Positions 14,346 through 22,133 of a DNA stretch of 23,697 nt are shown here, in pieces (the first letter of the stretch is position 1; the number at the start of each line of letters is the position of its first letter). The DNA lies in the NCBI GenBank assembly GCA_023435645.1, contig JAEYRK010000095.1:1-23697 (forward strand), read 5' to 3'. This stretch comes from Bacillota bacterium (GTDB lineage Bacteria > Bacillota > Clostridia > Lachnospirales > Lachnospiraceae). Below the pieces are notes generated by a model. The model was not told the origin of the DNA, made no database searches, and saw nothing but the letters and a program-made list of their open reading frames with translations. The translations under genes were made by a program, and so were the position numbers.

Positions 14346-14381
14346 TAAAAGAAAGCCCGATATTTAATAATCAGGCTTTCT
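14346..14381 (-). terminator. Intrinsic terminator after the PrcB-like lipoprotein gene
   Basis: A 12-bp stem with one mismatch (AGAAAGCC and GAT on the left, ATC and GGCTTTCT on the right, 14350-14381) is followed on the - strand by TTTTATT. It lies about 45 nt past the lipoprotein stop codon and suits that leftward gene. Confidence 0.7.
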
Positions 14382-14423
14382 TGTTCACCTTATGAAATTA
14401 CTTCTCTATCAATCATTCCAGTA

Positions 14424-15284
14424 TTATTTTACCTTTGTTATACTCTCCACCAATACCTGGTCTGAAGGTGAAATTGTTCTTGTAATCTCTACCTTATCAC
14501 CGATCTTAATGCCTTTTAAGAATTGACCGATATCATCTGCAGAGAAGGTCAAGTACTCCTCTCCTACCAATACCTCGATGGAGTGACTGTCTATCTGCCC
14601 TTGATAAATCCCGATCACAGGGTTTTCAAAATCCTCACTCAGCCTAAGAACGGTATCAAATACGCCACCAGCTTCATCGGCAGGCTGTTCCACCGCTTCC
14701 ATACGGGGAAGCTCATTCTGGTCCTGATTGAGGATGACGAACTGATCCGTAATACCAGCTGCTTTGATCACTACGAAGGGATAGGTGATGGCCTGTAAAT
14801 TCATATCACCCTCCGGGTCAGTTTCCTTAATATAAATATAGGTTTTACCTTCGTTGTCCTCGATTGCTTCTACCTCTAGACCATAGCCTCCGGTCATCTT
14901 CTCTCCTGAGCTGATCAGGATAAGGAAGGAATTATCCTCCTGCTGCCAGAATTCATAACCATACTGAACCTTTAATGCTTCTATATCATTCATCATCTGT
15001 TCAGAAAGAGTCAGTACATCAATTACTTCGAAGGGGATCTGATTCACTGTTATCCCTTGGTTGACCGGTTGTAAGCCGCCCTCTTCCTTTGCTGCCTCTT
15101 CCTCTTCCTTCGCATCCTGATCGGCTTCTTTCGTATCCTCTATTACAGCATTACTGTCATCCTTGCCTATGGGATCCTTCTGTCCATCCGGGGATTTTAA
15201 AACAGCTCCCGAGGATTGGCATCCGGCCAGCAGAACCATCATCATAATAACTACCATTACTTTTGCAATCATGTTTTTCTTCAT
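14424..15284 (-). CDS. Lipoprotein with PrcB-like C-terminal domain
   Basis: This 286-residue predicted lipoprotein has a basic start (MKKNMIAK), a hydrophobic core and the lipobox LLAGC with Cys22 as the lipidation site, so it should be anchored on the outer face of the membrane. A low-complexity acidic linker (about 30-70, rich in D/E/K/A) follows. The central region has EFWQQEDNSFLILISSGEKMTGGYG and later DMNLQAITYPFVVIKA, which matches the PrcB C-terminal domain pattern (G...TGGY...; ...QALTYPY.V.K). The last 80 residues form a separate beta-rich module of unknown type. I chose the ATG at 15282-15284, with AGGTGG 5 nt upstream. PrcB was described as a protease complex subunit in a spirochete; that role here is not established. 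It lies after the MraY-like gene on the same strand. Confidence 0.82.
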   Translation of the reverse strand: MKKNMIAKVMVVIMMMVLLAGCQSSGAVLKSPDGQKDPIGKDDSNAVIEDTKEADQDAKEEEEAAKEEGGLQPVNQGITVNQIPFEVIDVLTLSEQMMNDIEALKVQYGYEFWQQEDNSFLILISSGEKMTGGYGLEVEAIEDNEGKTYIYIKETDPEGDMNLQAITYPFVVIKAAGITDQFVILNQDQNELPRMEAVEQPADEAGGVFDTVLRLSEDFENPVIGIYQGQIDSHSIEVLVGEEYLTFSADDIGQFLKGIKIGDKVEITRTISPSDQVLVESITKVK

Positions 15285-15402
15285 AACATCCACCTCTTAT
15301 CTGTATTTTGTTTTGCACTAGTTAGACGTGGATAAAGTATCAATGGTTCCATTATTTAATATATTTTCTATTAATTTCATTTATTAAATCCCATAGCATC
15401 TC

Positions 15403-16374
15403 TTAATACCTTAATAATATCATATAGATTACTGCGATAGAGATTAGAATCTGGACCGTTGCAAATCGGAATACGACCTGGGTATTTGACCATCCCCACA
15501 CCTTTCTTACATGATCATGAAGTGGGGTTCTGACCTCCTTTAGGATTCTTATCTTCAAAAAGCGAAGCAAAGAAACCTTCAAGAGCCCCAGACCTCCGTC
15601 CAGTATCAGGACAAAAGCCACGGGTATGAATAACAAGGGGCTTCCAGTCTTCAGTATGGCTATGCTGATAAATAATCCCATGGCTCTGGAGCCCGCATCT
15701 CCCATGATCATGATGCTGGGTGTTATGTTATACCAGAGGTAGGCCAGTAGACTCATGGAGAATAGTATAATCAAATAATTAAATTCCCTATTTTGCCCCT
15801 TCAGATAATTGATCATGAATATGGTCATCAAAGAGGCAATTGCCAATAGTCCCGATAAACCATCCACCCCATCGGAGCAATTTGTGACATTGATTGAGGT
15901 CCACACCAGTACAATCGTACCAATCACAAATAGGACAGGCGGAAGCACGATACTTTTTCCGATCAGCTCAATCGTTATGGTACTGGTGTTAAACTGTAGA
16001 TAGGATATCGCAACCATAAGTGCGATGATTAAATCCAAAATGCCCTTCTTATATTCCCCCCAGGGTGCTTTTGCGCAATCATCCAGAAATCCTGTCATCA
16101 TTGCTGCCGCTACATATACCAAATACACAATAAATTCTCGTTCGAGCTTAATAAAGATAGCTGACGAGATAATTAACGCGATGATAAACAAGAAGCCGGC
16201 ACCTCTCGGTTTTCCGGCAGATAATTTGCCATCATGGGCAAATTCCCTTCCCGCATCCCTGGGTAGCAGCTTACCGAACCGGTAAAGCATGAGGCAGGTT
16301 ATCGTAAATGCGAAAATGATTCCGATTAAGGATATGAGTTTTTCATTTGGAACTTCCAGAATAGAATAAATCAT
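15403..16374 (-). CDS. MraY-like phospho-sugar transferase (glycosyltransferase family 4)
   Basis: This 323-residue polytopic membrane protein has about ten hydrophobic segments and belongs to the polyprenyl-phosphate N-acetylhexosamine-1-phosphate transferases (MraY/WecA/TagO). Conserved motifs are KPRGAGF (55-61, like KPTMGG), the Mg-binding FLDD..K (96-102), NVTNCSDGVDGLSG (162-175, catalytic region) and MGDAGSRAMG (224-233). The usual MraY signature HHH in TPxHHHFE is TPLHDHVRK (283-291), with Asp as the second residue, and the following GWS is kept. The catalytic aspartates are all present, so an active enzyme is likely. It lies outside any visible cell-wall cluster, so it is more likely a paralogue than the housekeeping MraY. 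Substrate sugar unknown. AAGGAAG precedes the ATG by about 8 nt. Confidence 0.85.
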   Translation of the reverse strand: MIYSILEVPNEKLISLIGIIFAFTITCLMLYRFGKLLPRDAGREFAHDGKLSAGKPRGAGFLFIIALIISSAIFIKLEREFIVYLVYVAAAMMTGFLDDCAKAPWGEYKKGILDLIIALMVAISYLQFNTSTITIELIGKSIVLPPVLFVIGTIVLVWTSINVTNCSDGVDGLSGLLAIASLMTIFMINYLKGQNREFNYLIILFSMSLLAYLWYNITPSIMIMGDAGSRAMGLFISIAILKTGSPLLFIPVAFVLILDGGLGLLKVSLLRFLKIRILKEVRTPLHDHVRKVWGWSNTQVVFRFATVQILISIAVIYMILLRY

Positions 16375-16421
16375 TGTTTCTTCTTCCTTTTGCGTAAGTT
16401 TTTTGTATATGGATAAACATT

Positions 16422-16450
16422 AGTTTACCATAATTTTACATCTAAGACAA
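16422..16450 (-). promoter_or_regulatory. Possible promoter of the MraY-like gene
   Basis: On the - strand TTGTCT (16450-16445) and TAAACT (16427-16422) have a 17-bp spacer, four of six matches each. The position, 48 nt before the start codon, is suitable. Confidence 0.35.
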
Positions 16451-16514
16451 TCATAATCTCAGTATACCTTATTCTATCACTCTTTTCCCAGAAATCAAGG
16501 AAGGAAAGCCTAAG

Positions 16515-16552
16515 ATTGTGATATTTGATTGAGATATTTGATTGTGATATTC
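16515..16552. repeat. Three-copy 13-bp tandem repeat
   Basis: Three adjacent near-copies, ATTGTGATATTTG, ATTGAGATATTTG and ATTGTGATATTC, occupy the spacer between the MraY-like and repressor genes. No function is evident. Confidence 0.65.
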
Positions 16553-16584
16553 ATTGATAAGCATGTCCTCCAGCCATCTATTAC

Positions 16585-17061
16585 TCACAAATTACAATTC
16601 ATACTGTACTCACTGTATTTTTTCATTACATCCTCATTCTCCATAAAGAAGTCGGTCAGCACCTGCAGACTTCTCAGCAATTCTTCATTAATCGCATGCT
16701 CCATCAGCTCTGTCAGCTCCAGTAAATTCTCTTCACAGCCTAATAGTCTCAAAAAATTCTCTAGGAGTCTGTGTCGTTCCAACAGGTATTTTCCAATCTC
16801 CTTCCCATTTTCGCTCAGCATGATAATGCCATACTTTTTAAATTTCAATAATCCCAGCTCACTCAGTCTTTGTACCATTTTCGAGGCCGACGGAGCCCGT
16901 ACATGGAGTAACTCCGCAAGCTGACCAATCCTCAGGTATCCATCCTCCCTACTGTTTCTGTAGATCATCTCCAAATAATCTTCCATGGCAGAGGTCAGAT
17001 GCCTTTTATTCTGTTCCAGAAGCTGATACCCGCGTACTGTATGAAAATCTTTATTTGCCAT
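16585..17061 (-). CDS. MntR/DtxR-family metal-dependent repressor
   Basis: This 158-residue transcription factor has an N-terminal winged helix (about 22-90; recognition region RAPSASKMVQRLSELG) and a metal-binding dimerisation domain (91-140). It has no SH3-like third domain, as in MntR. The first-sphere ligands of MntR all have counterparts: Asp28 and Glu31 (MEDYLEMIY), His97 (RHRLLENFL) and Glu118, Glu121, His122 (ELMEH). It therefore should bind DNA with Mn(II) or Fe(II). It is divergent from feoA-feoB with about 150 bp between, which points to iron-responsive control of ferrous uptake; the metal itself is inference. The start is uncertain: ATG 17061 has AAGG 10 nt upstream, and GTG 17067 is an alternative with closer spacing. 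Confidence 0.88.
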   Translation of the reverse strand: MANKDFHTVRGYQLLEQNKRHLTSAMEDYLEMIYRNSREDGYLRIGQLAELLHVRAPSASKMVQRLSELGLLKFKKYGIIMLSENGKEIGKYLLERHRLLENFLRLLGCEENLLELTELMEHAINEELLRSLQVLTDFFMENEDVMKKYSEYSMNCNL

Positions 17062-17122
17062 GAGCACTCAACCTTAGCTGCTTCTTCTAATTTCATTTAT
17101 ATGCGTAACATCCTGAAATATT

Positions 17123-17134
17123 TAACATATGTTA
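17123..17134. promoter_or_regulatory. Palindrome between repressor and feoA, candidate operator
   Basis: TAACATATGTTA is a perfect 12-bp palindrome in the divergent spacer between the MntR/DtxR-type gene and feoA. It may be the repressor site controlling both directions. It does not closely match the published DtxR or MntR consensus that I remember, so the call is tentative. Confidence 0.4.
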
Positions 17135-17211
17135 GTGTAGGGAAACTTTATAACCCCCAACTTACTTTCATCAAAAGAATCGGTAATCTGTCAGTTTAGG
17201 AGGCTGCTGTT

Positions 17212-17451
17212 ATGGAAGATAAATTCATCCCGCTTAGCTCCTTACCCATCGGAAGGAAGGCTAAAGTGATCTCTCTTACCTCGAACGGAATTAGTCGGAG
17301 AAGGATGCTGGATCTCGGCCTGATCTCGGATACTGAGGTCGAAGCCCTGCAAAAAAGCCCCTCCGGGGATCCCGTTGCTTATGAGATCCGAGGCGCTGTC
17401 ATCGCCTTACGGAAGGAAGAGGCATCAAGAATTCTGGTAGAGGCAATATAA
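17212..17451 (+). CDS. feoA: FeoA, ferrous iron transport accessory protein
   Basis: This 79-residue cytoplasmic SH3-like protein of the FeoA family supports iron import by FeoB. The family pattern is clear: L..LP.G....I, then G...RRRMLDLGLI..T.VE.L...P.GDPVAYEIRGA.IALR..EA..I.V. Length is normal for FeoA. TTAGGAGG precedes the ATG. It is followed 145 nt later by feoB on the same strand; the unusually long gap holds an 8-bp tandem repeat. Transcription probably starts in the 17120-17190 region under control of the divergent metal repressor. Confidence 0.95.
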   Translation: MEDKFIPLSSLPIGRKAKVISLTSNGISRRRMLDLGLISDTEVEALQKSPSGDPVAYEIRGAVIALRKEEASRILVEAI

Positions 17452-17483
17452 TGAAATAAACCATGAGCGGGCATATAAGCATA

Positions 17484-17531
17484 TGGGTATCTGGGTATAT
17501 GGGTATCTGGGTATATGGGTATATGGGTATA
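17484..17531 (+). repeat. Six-copy 8-bp tandem repeat between feoA and feoB
   Basis: Six exact-length copies of TGGGTAT(C/A), in the order C, A, C, A, A, A, fill 48 bp between feoA and feoB. The array ends 65 nt before the feoB start codon, well upstream of its ribosome binding site. It can encode GYMGIWV-type repeats in one frame, but that frame has no credible start and is treated as non-coding. Confidence 0.9.
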
Positions 17532-17596
17532 TCGATCTATGCCTGTTTGGGAAGCTGCCTACTCATGGTGATACATAGAGTTAGGAGGATTATATT

Positions 17597-19747
17597 ATGG
17601 GACTTACAAGCCAGTCAACAGGAATCGGTGTGTTTGAAAATGACCTGAAGCTGGAGCATTCCGGTACGGATGTCAAAATAATTGCCCTGGGAGGCAATCC
17701 CAATGTAGGGAAAAGCACCTTATTTAATCGTCTGACCGGCATGAATCAACATACCGGGAACTGGCCGGGTAAAACAGTGTCCAATGCTAAGGGGAAATGC
17801 AGGCATAAGGATGCGGAGTTCATCTTAGTTGATATTCCCGGCACCTACTCTCTGATGGCAAATTCTGAGGAGGAAGAGGTAGCCCGTGATTTTATCTGTT
17901 TTGGTAAGCCTGATGCGACGGTGATCGTAGCCGATGCCACCTGTCTGGAACGAAATCTGAATCTGGTTCTGCAAACCCTCGAAATCACCTCGAAGGTCGT
18001 GGTCTGTATTAATCTGCTTGATGAAGCAAAAAGGAAAAAAATCCATATAGATCTGAAGAAGCTATCGGAAGGACTCGGTGTTCCTGTCATTGGCACCAGC
18101 GCCAGAAGCGGTGAGGGCCTGGATGCTCTGATGGATGCGGTATATGAAGTTACGAATCATTTGGCAGAGTATACTCCAATACAAATCGCATATGAGGAGA
18201 CGATTGAGGCGGCAATCCGGATCCTTGAGCCGGTCGTAAAGGAGCTTGTGAAGGACACGCTAAGCAGCAGATGGGTATCCATAAAGCTACTGGAAGGAGA
18301 GGAAACACTGCTGCATTCCTTAGAAACAGATCTGGGTTACAACTTACTATCCATTGAAAGTTTAGCTACAAGCCTAGACAAAGCACGGAATATCCTTAAG
18401 GAGGCAGGAATTGACCAGGAGCTATTCCGTGATAAGCTGGTATCGAAGCTGGTAGCAACAGCATCTCGCATCTGCAAGCCGGTGGTCACCTATCACAATA
18501 ACAAATATAATCAGACTGACCGAAATATTGATCGTATCCTTACCTCTAAAATCTTTGGGCTTCCTATTATGATCGGACTTCTGGGGCTTATCCTATGGAT
18601 TACGATCACCGGAGCCAATTATCCCTCCAGGATAATTTCTGATGCACTCTTTTGGGTTGAGGATCGTTTGACTGAGTTCTGTACCTGGGCCGGTGCCCCG
18701 GCATGGGTCCATGGCTTATTTGTCATGGGTATCTATCGGACCTTGGCATGGGTGGTTTCTGTCATGCTCCCGCCCATGGCGATTTTCTTTCCCCTGTTCA
18801 CTCTCCTGGAGGATTTGGGATACCTGCCAAGAGTTGCCTTTAATCTGGATAAATACTTTAAGAAAGCCTGTGCACACGGCAAACAGGCCCTCTGTATGTG
18901 TATGGGCTTCGGATGTAACGCAGCCGGTATTATCGGCTGCAGAATCATAGACTCACCAAGAGAACGGCTAATCGCCATGATAACGAATAACTTTGTTCCA
19001 TGCAATGGCCGATTTCCGACTCTGATCGCCATTATCACTATGTTCTTTGCGGGTATCATCCCCGGACCCTTACAATCGGTAGTATCTGCCTTACTACTAA
19101 CCTCCTTCCTCGTTCTGGGAATCGTGATGACCTTATTGATCTCGAAGCTATTGTCCAAGACCATATTAAAGGGGCTTCCCTCCTCCTTCACCCTGGAGCT
19201 TCCTCCCTATCGAAAGCCTCAGATCGGAAGAGTAATCGTAAGATCTATCTTTGACCGGACTCTATTTGTTCTTAGCAGAGCAATTGTTATTGCTATTCCA
19301 TCCGGAATCATCCTATGGGTAATGGCAAACATCTATGTGGGTAACCTCAGTGTTCTGTCCCACTGTGCCGGTTTCTTAGATCCCTTTGCAAAGCTAATCG
19401 GCCTCGACGGCTATATCCTGATGGCATTTATCCTTGGCTTTCCGGCGAACGAGATTGTTGTTCCAATAATAATCATGAGCTATACGGCAACCGGGAATCT
19501 TCTGGAGCTGGATAGTCTGGGACAGCTGAAGGAGCTTCTCGTAGCACACGGCTGGACCTGGCTCACAGCGGTATGCACAATGCTGTTCTCACTGATGCAC
19601 TGGCCCTGTGGAACGACCTGTCTAACGATTCGCAAAGAATCCGGGAGCTTTAAGTGGACCGCAATATCGTTTCTGGTCCCTACCTTAGCAGGGATTGTCA
19701 TCTGCTTTATCCTTACAAGCGCTGCCAGGCTATTGGGATTGGCATGA
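17597..19747 (+). CDS. feoB: FeoB, ferrous iron transporter
   Basis: This 716-residue inner-membrane Fe(II) importer has an N-terminal G-protein domain. G1 is GNPNVGKST (33-41), the switch threonine is in PGKTVS (T60), G3 is DIPG (79-82), G4 is NLLD (139-142) and G5 is SARSGEG. A helical insertion domain follows to about residue 310. The membrane domain contains both gate motifs: the Cys-rich CMCMGFGCNAAG and the later FVPCNGRFPT, and near the end HWPCGTTCLTI. Length and layout are normal, so it should be functional. The N-terminus has about 25 residues before the G domain, longer than many FeoB. AGGAGG lies 8 nt before the ATG. It is the second gene of the feo operon. Confidence 0.97.
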   Translation: MGLTSQSTGIGVFENDLKLEHSGTDVKIIALGGNPNVGKSTLFNRLTGMNQHTGNWPGKTVSNAKGKCRHKDAEFILVDIPGTYSLMANSEEEEVARDFICFGKPDATVIVADATCLERNLNLVLQTLEITSKVVVCINLLDEAKRKKIHIDLKKLSEGLGVPVIGTSARSGEGLDALMDAVYEVTNHLAEYTPIQIAYEETIEAAIRILEPVVKELVKDTLSSRWVSIKLLEGEETLLHSLETDLGYNLLSIESLATSLDKARNILKEAGIDQELFRDKLVSKLVATASRICKPVVTYHNNKYNQTDRNIDRILTSKIFGLPIMIGLLGLILWITITGANYPSRIISDALFWVEDRLTEFCTWAGAPAWVHGLFVMGIYRTLAWVVSVMLPPMAIFFPLFTLLEDLGYLPRVAFNLDKYFKKACAHGKQALCMCMGFGCNAAGIIGCRIIDSPRERLIAMITNNFVPCNGRFPTLIAIITMFFAGIIPGPLQSVVSALLLTSFLVLGIVMTLLISKLLSKTILKGLPSSFTLELPPYRKPQIGRVIVRSIFDRTLFVLSRAIVIAIPSGIILWVMANIYVGNLSVLSHCAGFLDPFAKLIGLDGYILMAFILGFPANEIVVPIIIMSYTATGNLLELDSLGQLKELLVAHGWTWLTAVCTMLFSLMHWPCGTTCLTIRKESGSFKWTAISFLVPTLAGIVICFILTSAARLLGLA

Positions 19748-19851
19748 TGTTGGGTTGCGCTTATCGAGTATCAAAAAGAAAATAGAGCCTCCGGGATAAA
19801 ATATGGTTTCTATATCATAATAATAGTAGTTTTTTAAGGAGGTATATTCGA

Positions 19852-20580
19852 TTGAACGAGAGTCTGGTAGTAATCGTTAGGGCAATTATTAGTTATTTCT
19901 CACTTCTTATCTTTGCGAGAGTATTGGGGAAGGAGCAAATCAGCCAGCTAACCTTTTTTGATTATATTGTTGGCATAACCATAGGTTCCATCGCTTCTGA
20001 AGTAACAGTCGATTTATCCAGCAGGGCATGGCCACACTGGGTTGGACTAATAACCTGGGCCATATTAGCATATTTCATGGAGCTCATTACGCAGAAATGG
20101 AGATATGCTGCGAAGTATATTGAAGGTGAGCCTGTAATCGTCATCATGAATGGCAAAATATTGGATAAGGTTCTAAAGAAAATGCGCTTTCGGGTTGGAG
20201 ATATCCAAGTACTTCTTAGAAACCAGGGAATATTCGATTTAAATGAGGTAGACTATGCAATTGTAGAGCCTAACGGAAATCTATCCGTTCTCAAAAAACC
20301 GGAATACTTGCCCTTGACAGCAAAGGATATGAATATTTCTGTAACACCGACAGGCATCAGTACTGAGCTTATATATGACGGTAAATTGATAGAAGAGAAT
20401 TTAAAACAGATGAAGAAGGACAAGCAGTGGCTTATGAATGAATTGAAAAAACAGGGAATCAAGGATATCTCGGAGGTATTCTTACTTACACTAAATGATG
20501 CTGGGAGTCTATATATCGATAAATATCAGGATAATCTAAAGAATATAAAGGATATTGGCGATTATAAGGGACCCTATTAA
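19852..20580 (+). CDS. DUF421 / YetF-family membrane protein
   Basis: This 242-residue protein has three N-terminal membrane segments (about 5-95) with the family signature FARVLGKEQISQLTFFDYIVGITIGSIASE, followed by a cytoplasmic beta domain with GEPVIVIMNGKI.....R....D....LRNQGIFDL.EV..AIVEPNG.LSVLKK. Both parts match the YetF/YdfR family found in spore-forming Firmicutes, whose members are linked to spores or the cell envelope; the molecular role is unknown. The start is TTG at 19852, with AAGGAGG nine nt upstream; no ATG fits. It is followed 33 nt later by a DUF4363 gene, its usual partner in clostridia, so the two are an operon. Confidence 0.92.
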   Translation: MNESLVVIVRAIISYFSLLIFARVLGKEQISQLTFFDYIVGITIGSIASEVTVDLSSRAWPHWVGLITWAILAYFMELITQKWRYAAKYIEGEPVIVIMNGKILDKVLKKMRFRVGDIQVLLRNQGIFDLNEVDYAIVEPNGNLSVLKKPEYLPLTAKDMNISVTPTGISTELIYDGKLIEENLKQMKKDKQWLMNELKKQGIKDISEVFLLTLNDAGSLYIDKYQDNLKNIKDIGDYKGPY

Positions 20581-20613
20581 GGAGAAGCATTGAGCTGATG
20601 AATGGAGGTAAGC

Positions 20614-20979
20614 ATGAGAAAAATTATAACAGTAGCTATTCCTATTATCACGATCATTCTATTTGTACTAGTCATGCAAAGTGGCAGTATCGTAAAGAAA
20701 TTATTAGGAAAAGAGGATATGATCACTAGGCATATTGAACATATCGTTCAAGAGGTGAATCAGAATGATTGGGATAAGGTAGGAGCCTTAGTTGAAGAAC
20801 TGGAGGACGATTGGAAGAAGATGCTCTTTAAAATACAGCTCAGCGCTGAGAGAGATGAAATAAATGATATTAATACAACAATTGCCCGTATGCGTGGGGC
20901 TGTATTGGCGGAGGATAAAACGAATCTGTTGATTGAGTTAAAGGAGGCGAAAAGTCATTGGGATAGGCTTGGGGAATAG
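20614..20979 (+). CDS. DUF4363-family protein
   Basis: This 121-residue protein has a single N-terminal membrane segment (about 4-24, ITVAIPIITIILFVLVMQSG) and a helical, acidic outer domain with W..V...VEELE.DWKKM and a later KSHWDRLGE end. This fits DUF4363, which commonly follows a DUF421 gene in clostridia. The segment could be an uncleaved signal anchor. Its function is not known; the constant pairing suggests it assembles with the YetF-like protein outside the membrane. I chose ATG 20614, with GGAGG 5 nt upstream, over an ATG at 20602 that overlaps it. A hairpin terminator follows 24 nt after the stop. Confidence 0.88.
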   Translation: MRKIITVAIPIITIILFVLVMQSGSIVKKLLGKEDMITRHIEHIVQEVNQNDWDKVGALVEELEDDWKKMLFKIQLSAERDEINDINTTIARMRGAVLAEDKTNLLIELKEAKSHWDRLGE

Positions 20980-21003
20980 TACAGTCGGGGCAGCTTTGAA
21001 GCT

Positions 21004-21034
21004 AAAACCCCTATCACTGCTGACAGGGGTTTTC
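21004..21034 (+). terminator. Intrinsic terminator after the DUF421-DUF4363 operon
   Basis: AAAACCCCT (21004-21012) and AGGGGTTTT (21025-21033) form a perfect 9-bp stem with a 12-nt loop and a short T-run. The A-run on the left allows weak function on the other strand as well. Confidence 0.82.
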
Positions 21035-21106
21035 TATATGAGTATATCATTCTAGACTATGGCATGTAACTTGGTTACATGTTATAAGTAAATTGCTTAT
21101 TTTCAT

Positions 21107-21640
21107 TTATTTTTGGGATAATGCTTTCTTTAAAGTAATAACCAAAATCGGTATGAGTACGATCTGCAAAATGATACCCGGTACTGCATTGATAAAAGCA
21201 CCTGACATAAATGCAGCCCATCCAAATTCGGACTTACCGAGTCCATAAAGGATTACTCTTGCTACACCCCAGATGATTCGTCCGGCAAGCATTGCACCGA
21301 TCAAAGAAACATACACATATTGCTTCTTCTTAGGAAGCAGGTGATATAACATTCCGGATATAAAACCATAGGTCGCAAGTTCAAAACACATAGCGATTCC
21401 TATTGGCATCAGCGGCGGCATTCCAAACAAAGCAAAACGCAACAAGGGCGCTATTAGCCCAATCACTAATCCGTAAATTGGTCCGCAGAAAAATCCACAC
21501 AGAAGTACCGGTAAATGCATTGGGCTAAGAGCATTGCCAATCTGTGGGATCTGTCCCGTTAGAAACGGAAGTACGAGCGCCAGCGCAAGAAACATTGCCG
21601 CAAGCACCATGATAAATAAATTGTTTTTTCTCGATGACAT
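21107..21640 (-). CDS. ECF transporter S component (vitamin-type substrate binding)
   Basis: This 177-residue hydrophobic protein with about six membrane segments is of the ECF S-component type. It starts MSSRKNNLFIMVLAAMFLALALVLPF, containing the AxxxA-type helix that docks on EcfT. It then shows the typical P.HLPVLLCGF.CGP.YGL.IGLIAPLLR.ALFG.PPL.P..I.M.FEL..YG pattern. S components bind a vitamin or related small molecule and share EcfA/A'/T modules encoded elsewhere. The substrate cannot be told from sequence, though pantothenate- or queuosine-type S components look broadly similar. GAGG lies about 9 nt before the ATG. It follows the DUF3842 gene by 88 nt on the same strand. Confidence 0.87.
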   Translation of the reverse strand: MSSRKNNLFIMVLAAMFLALALVLPFLTGQIPQIGNALSPMHLPVLLCGFFCGPIYGLVIGLIAPLLRFALFGMPPLMPIGIAMCFELATYGFISGMLYHLLPKKKQYVYVSLIGAMLAGRIIWGVARVILYGLGKSEFGWAAFMSGAFINAVPGIILQIVLIPILVITLKKALSQK

Positions 21641-21728
21641 CTTCTTTACCTCACTTTTTTTTCGATATCATCGTCTTGAACGATTATGATGTCTTCATGG
21701 CATCATTAGAGCTTATACTTTTATCAAA

Positions 21729-22133
21729 TCAGAGAAGCTCCTTCAGGCGCTCCACTGTTACTTTTACCATTTCATTCATAGTGAGAGGTATTACTCCCAT
21801 AACCTGATTATTACAACGGCTGACTGGTAAAAGCAGCTTCATCGCCTTACTTTGGCCAATCGCAACTGCCATTGGCGGTGTTATTTCACCAAGCAATGAA
21901 TCCGCTGAGATAATTCCAATCGGTCCAATGATAATATCCGCATCTCTAGCCGCTACTACGACAGGATTTTCTCCGGTTGCACCATAAGTAGCACCGCCTT
22001 TTAACATGGCACTTGTGGCTATACTATTTGTACCAATCGCATACAAATCACATGGAATGCTTTCTTTTAAAATAGCTTCAATTACCAATTGACCAAGTCT
22101 TCCTCCTTGCCCATCAATCACTACAATTTTCAC
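21729..22133 (-). CDS. DUF3842-family protein
   Basis: This 134-residue protein begins (V/M)KIVVIDGQGGRLG, a Rossmann-like glycine-rich first strand and loop. It continues with IGTNSIATSAMLKGGA.YGATGENPVVV, ADIIIGPIGIISADSLLGEITPPMA.AIG and LLLPVSRCN, all typical of DUF3842 of clostridia. The fold suggests nucleotide or cofactor binding, but the function is unknown. I chose the GTG at 22133, with GGGAGG 5 nt upstream. The frame stays open for another 53 codons upstream, but that extension has no family similarity and a poorer start. It is the first gene of a probable pair with the ECF S component, which may point to a role in vitamin or cofactor handling. Confidence 0.85.
   Translation of the reverse strand: MKIVVIDGQGGRLGQLVIEAILKESIPCDLYAIGTNSIATSAMLKGGATYGATGENPVVVAARDADIIIGPIGIISADSLLGEITPPMAVAIGQSKAMKLLLPVSRCNNQVMGVIPLTMNEMVKVTVERLKELL

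Noticed and set aside
17484..17531. CRISPR-like or iteron array
   Set aside because: The units are only 8 bp with no spacers, and there is no cas or replication gene nearby.
17463..17648. 61-codon frame across the feoA-feoB repeat (GYMGIWV-like peptide)
   Set aside because: It is produced by the 8-bp repeat, has no ribosome binding site and runs into feoB in another frame.
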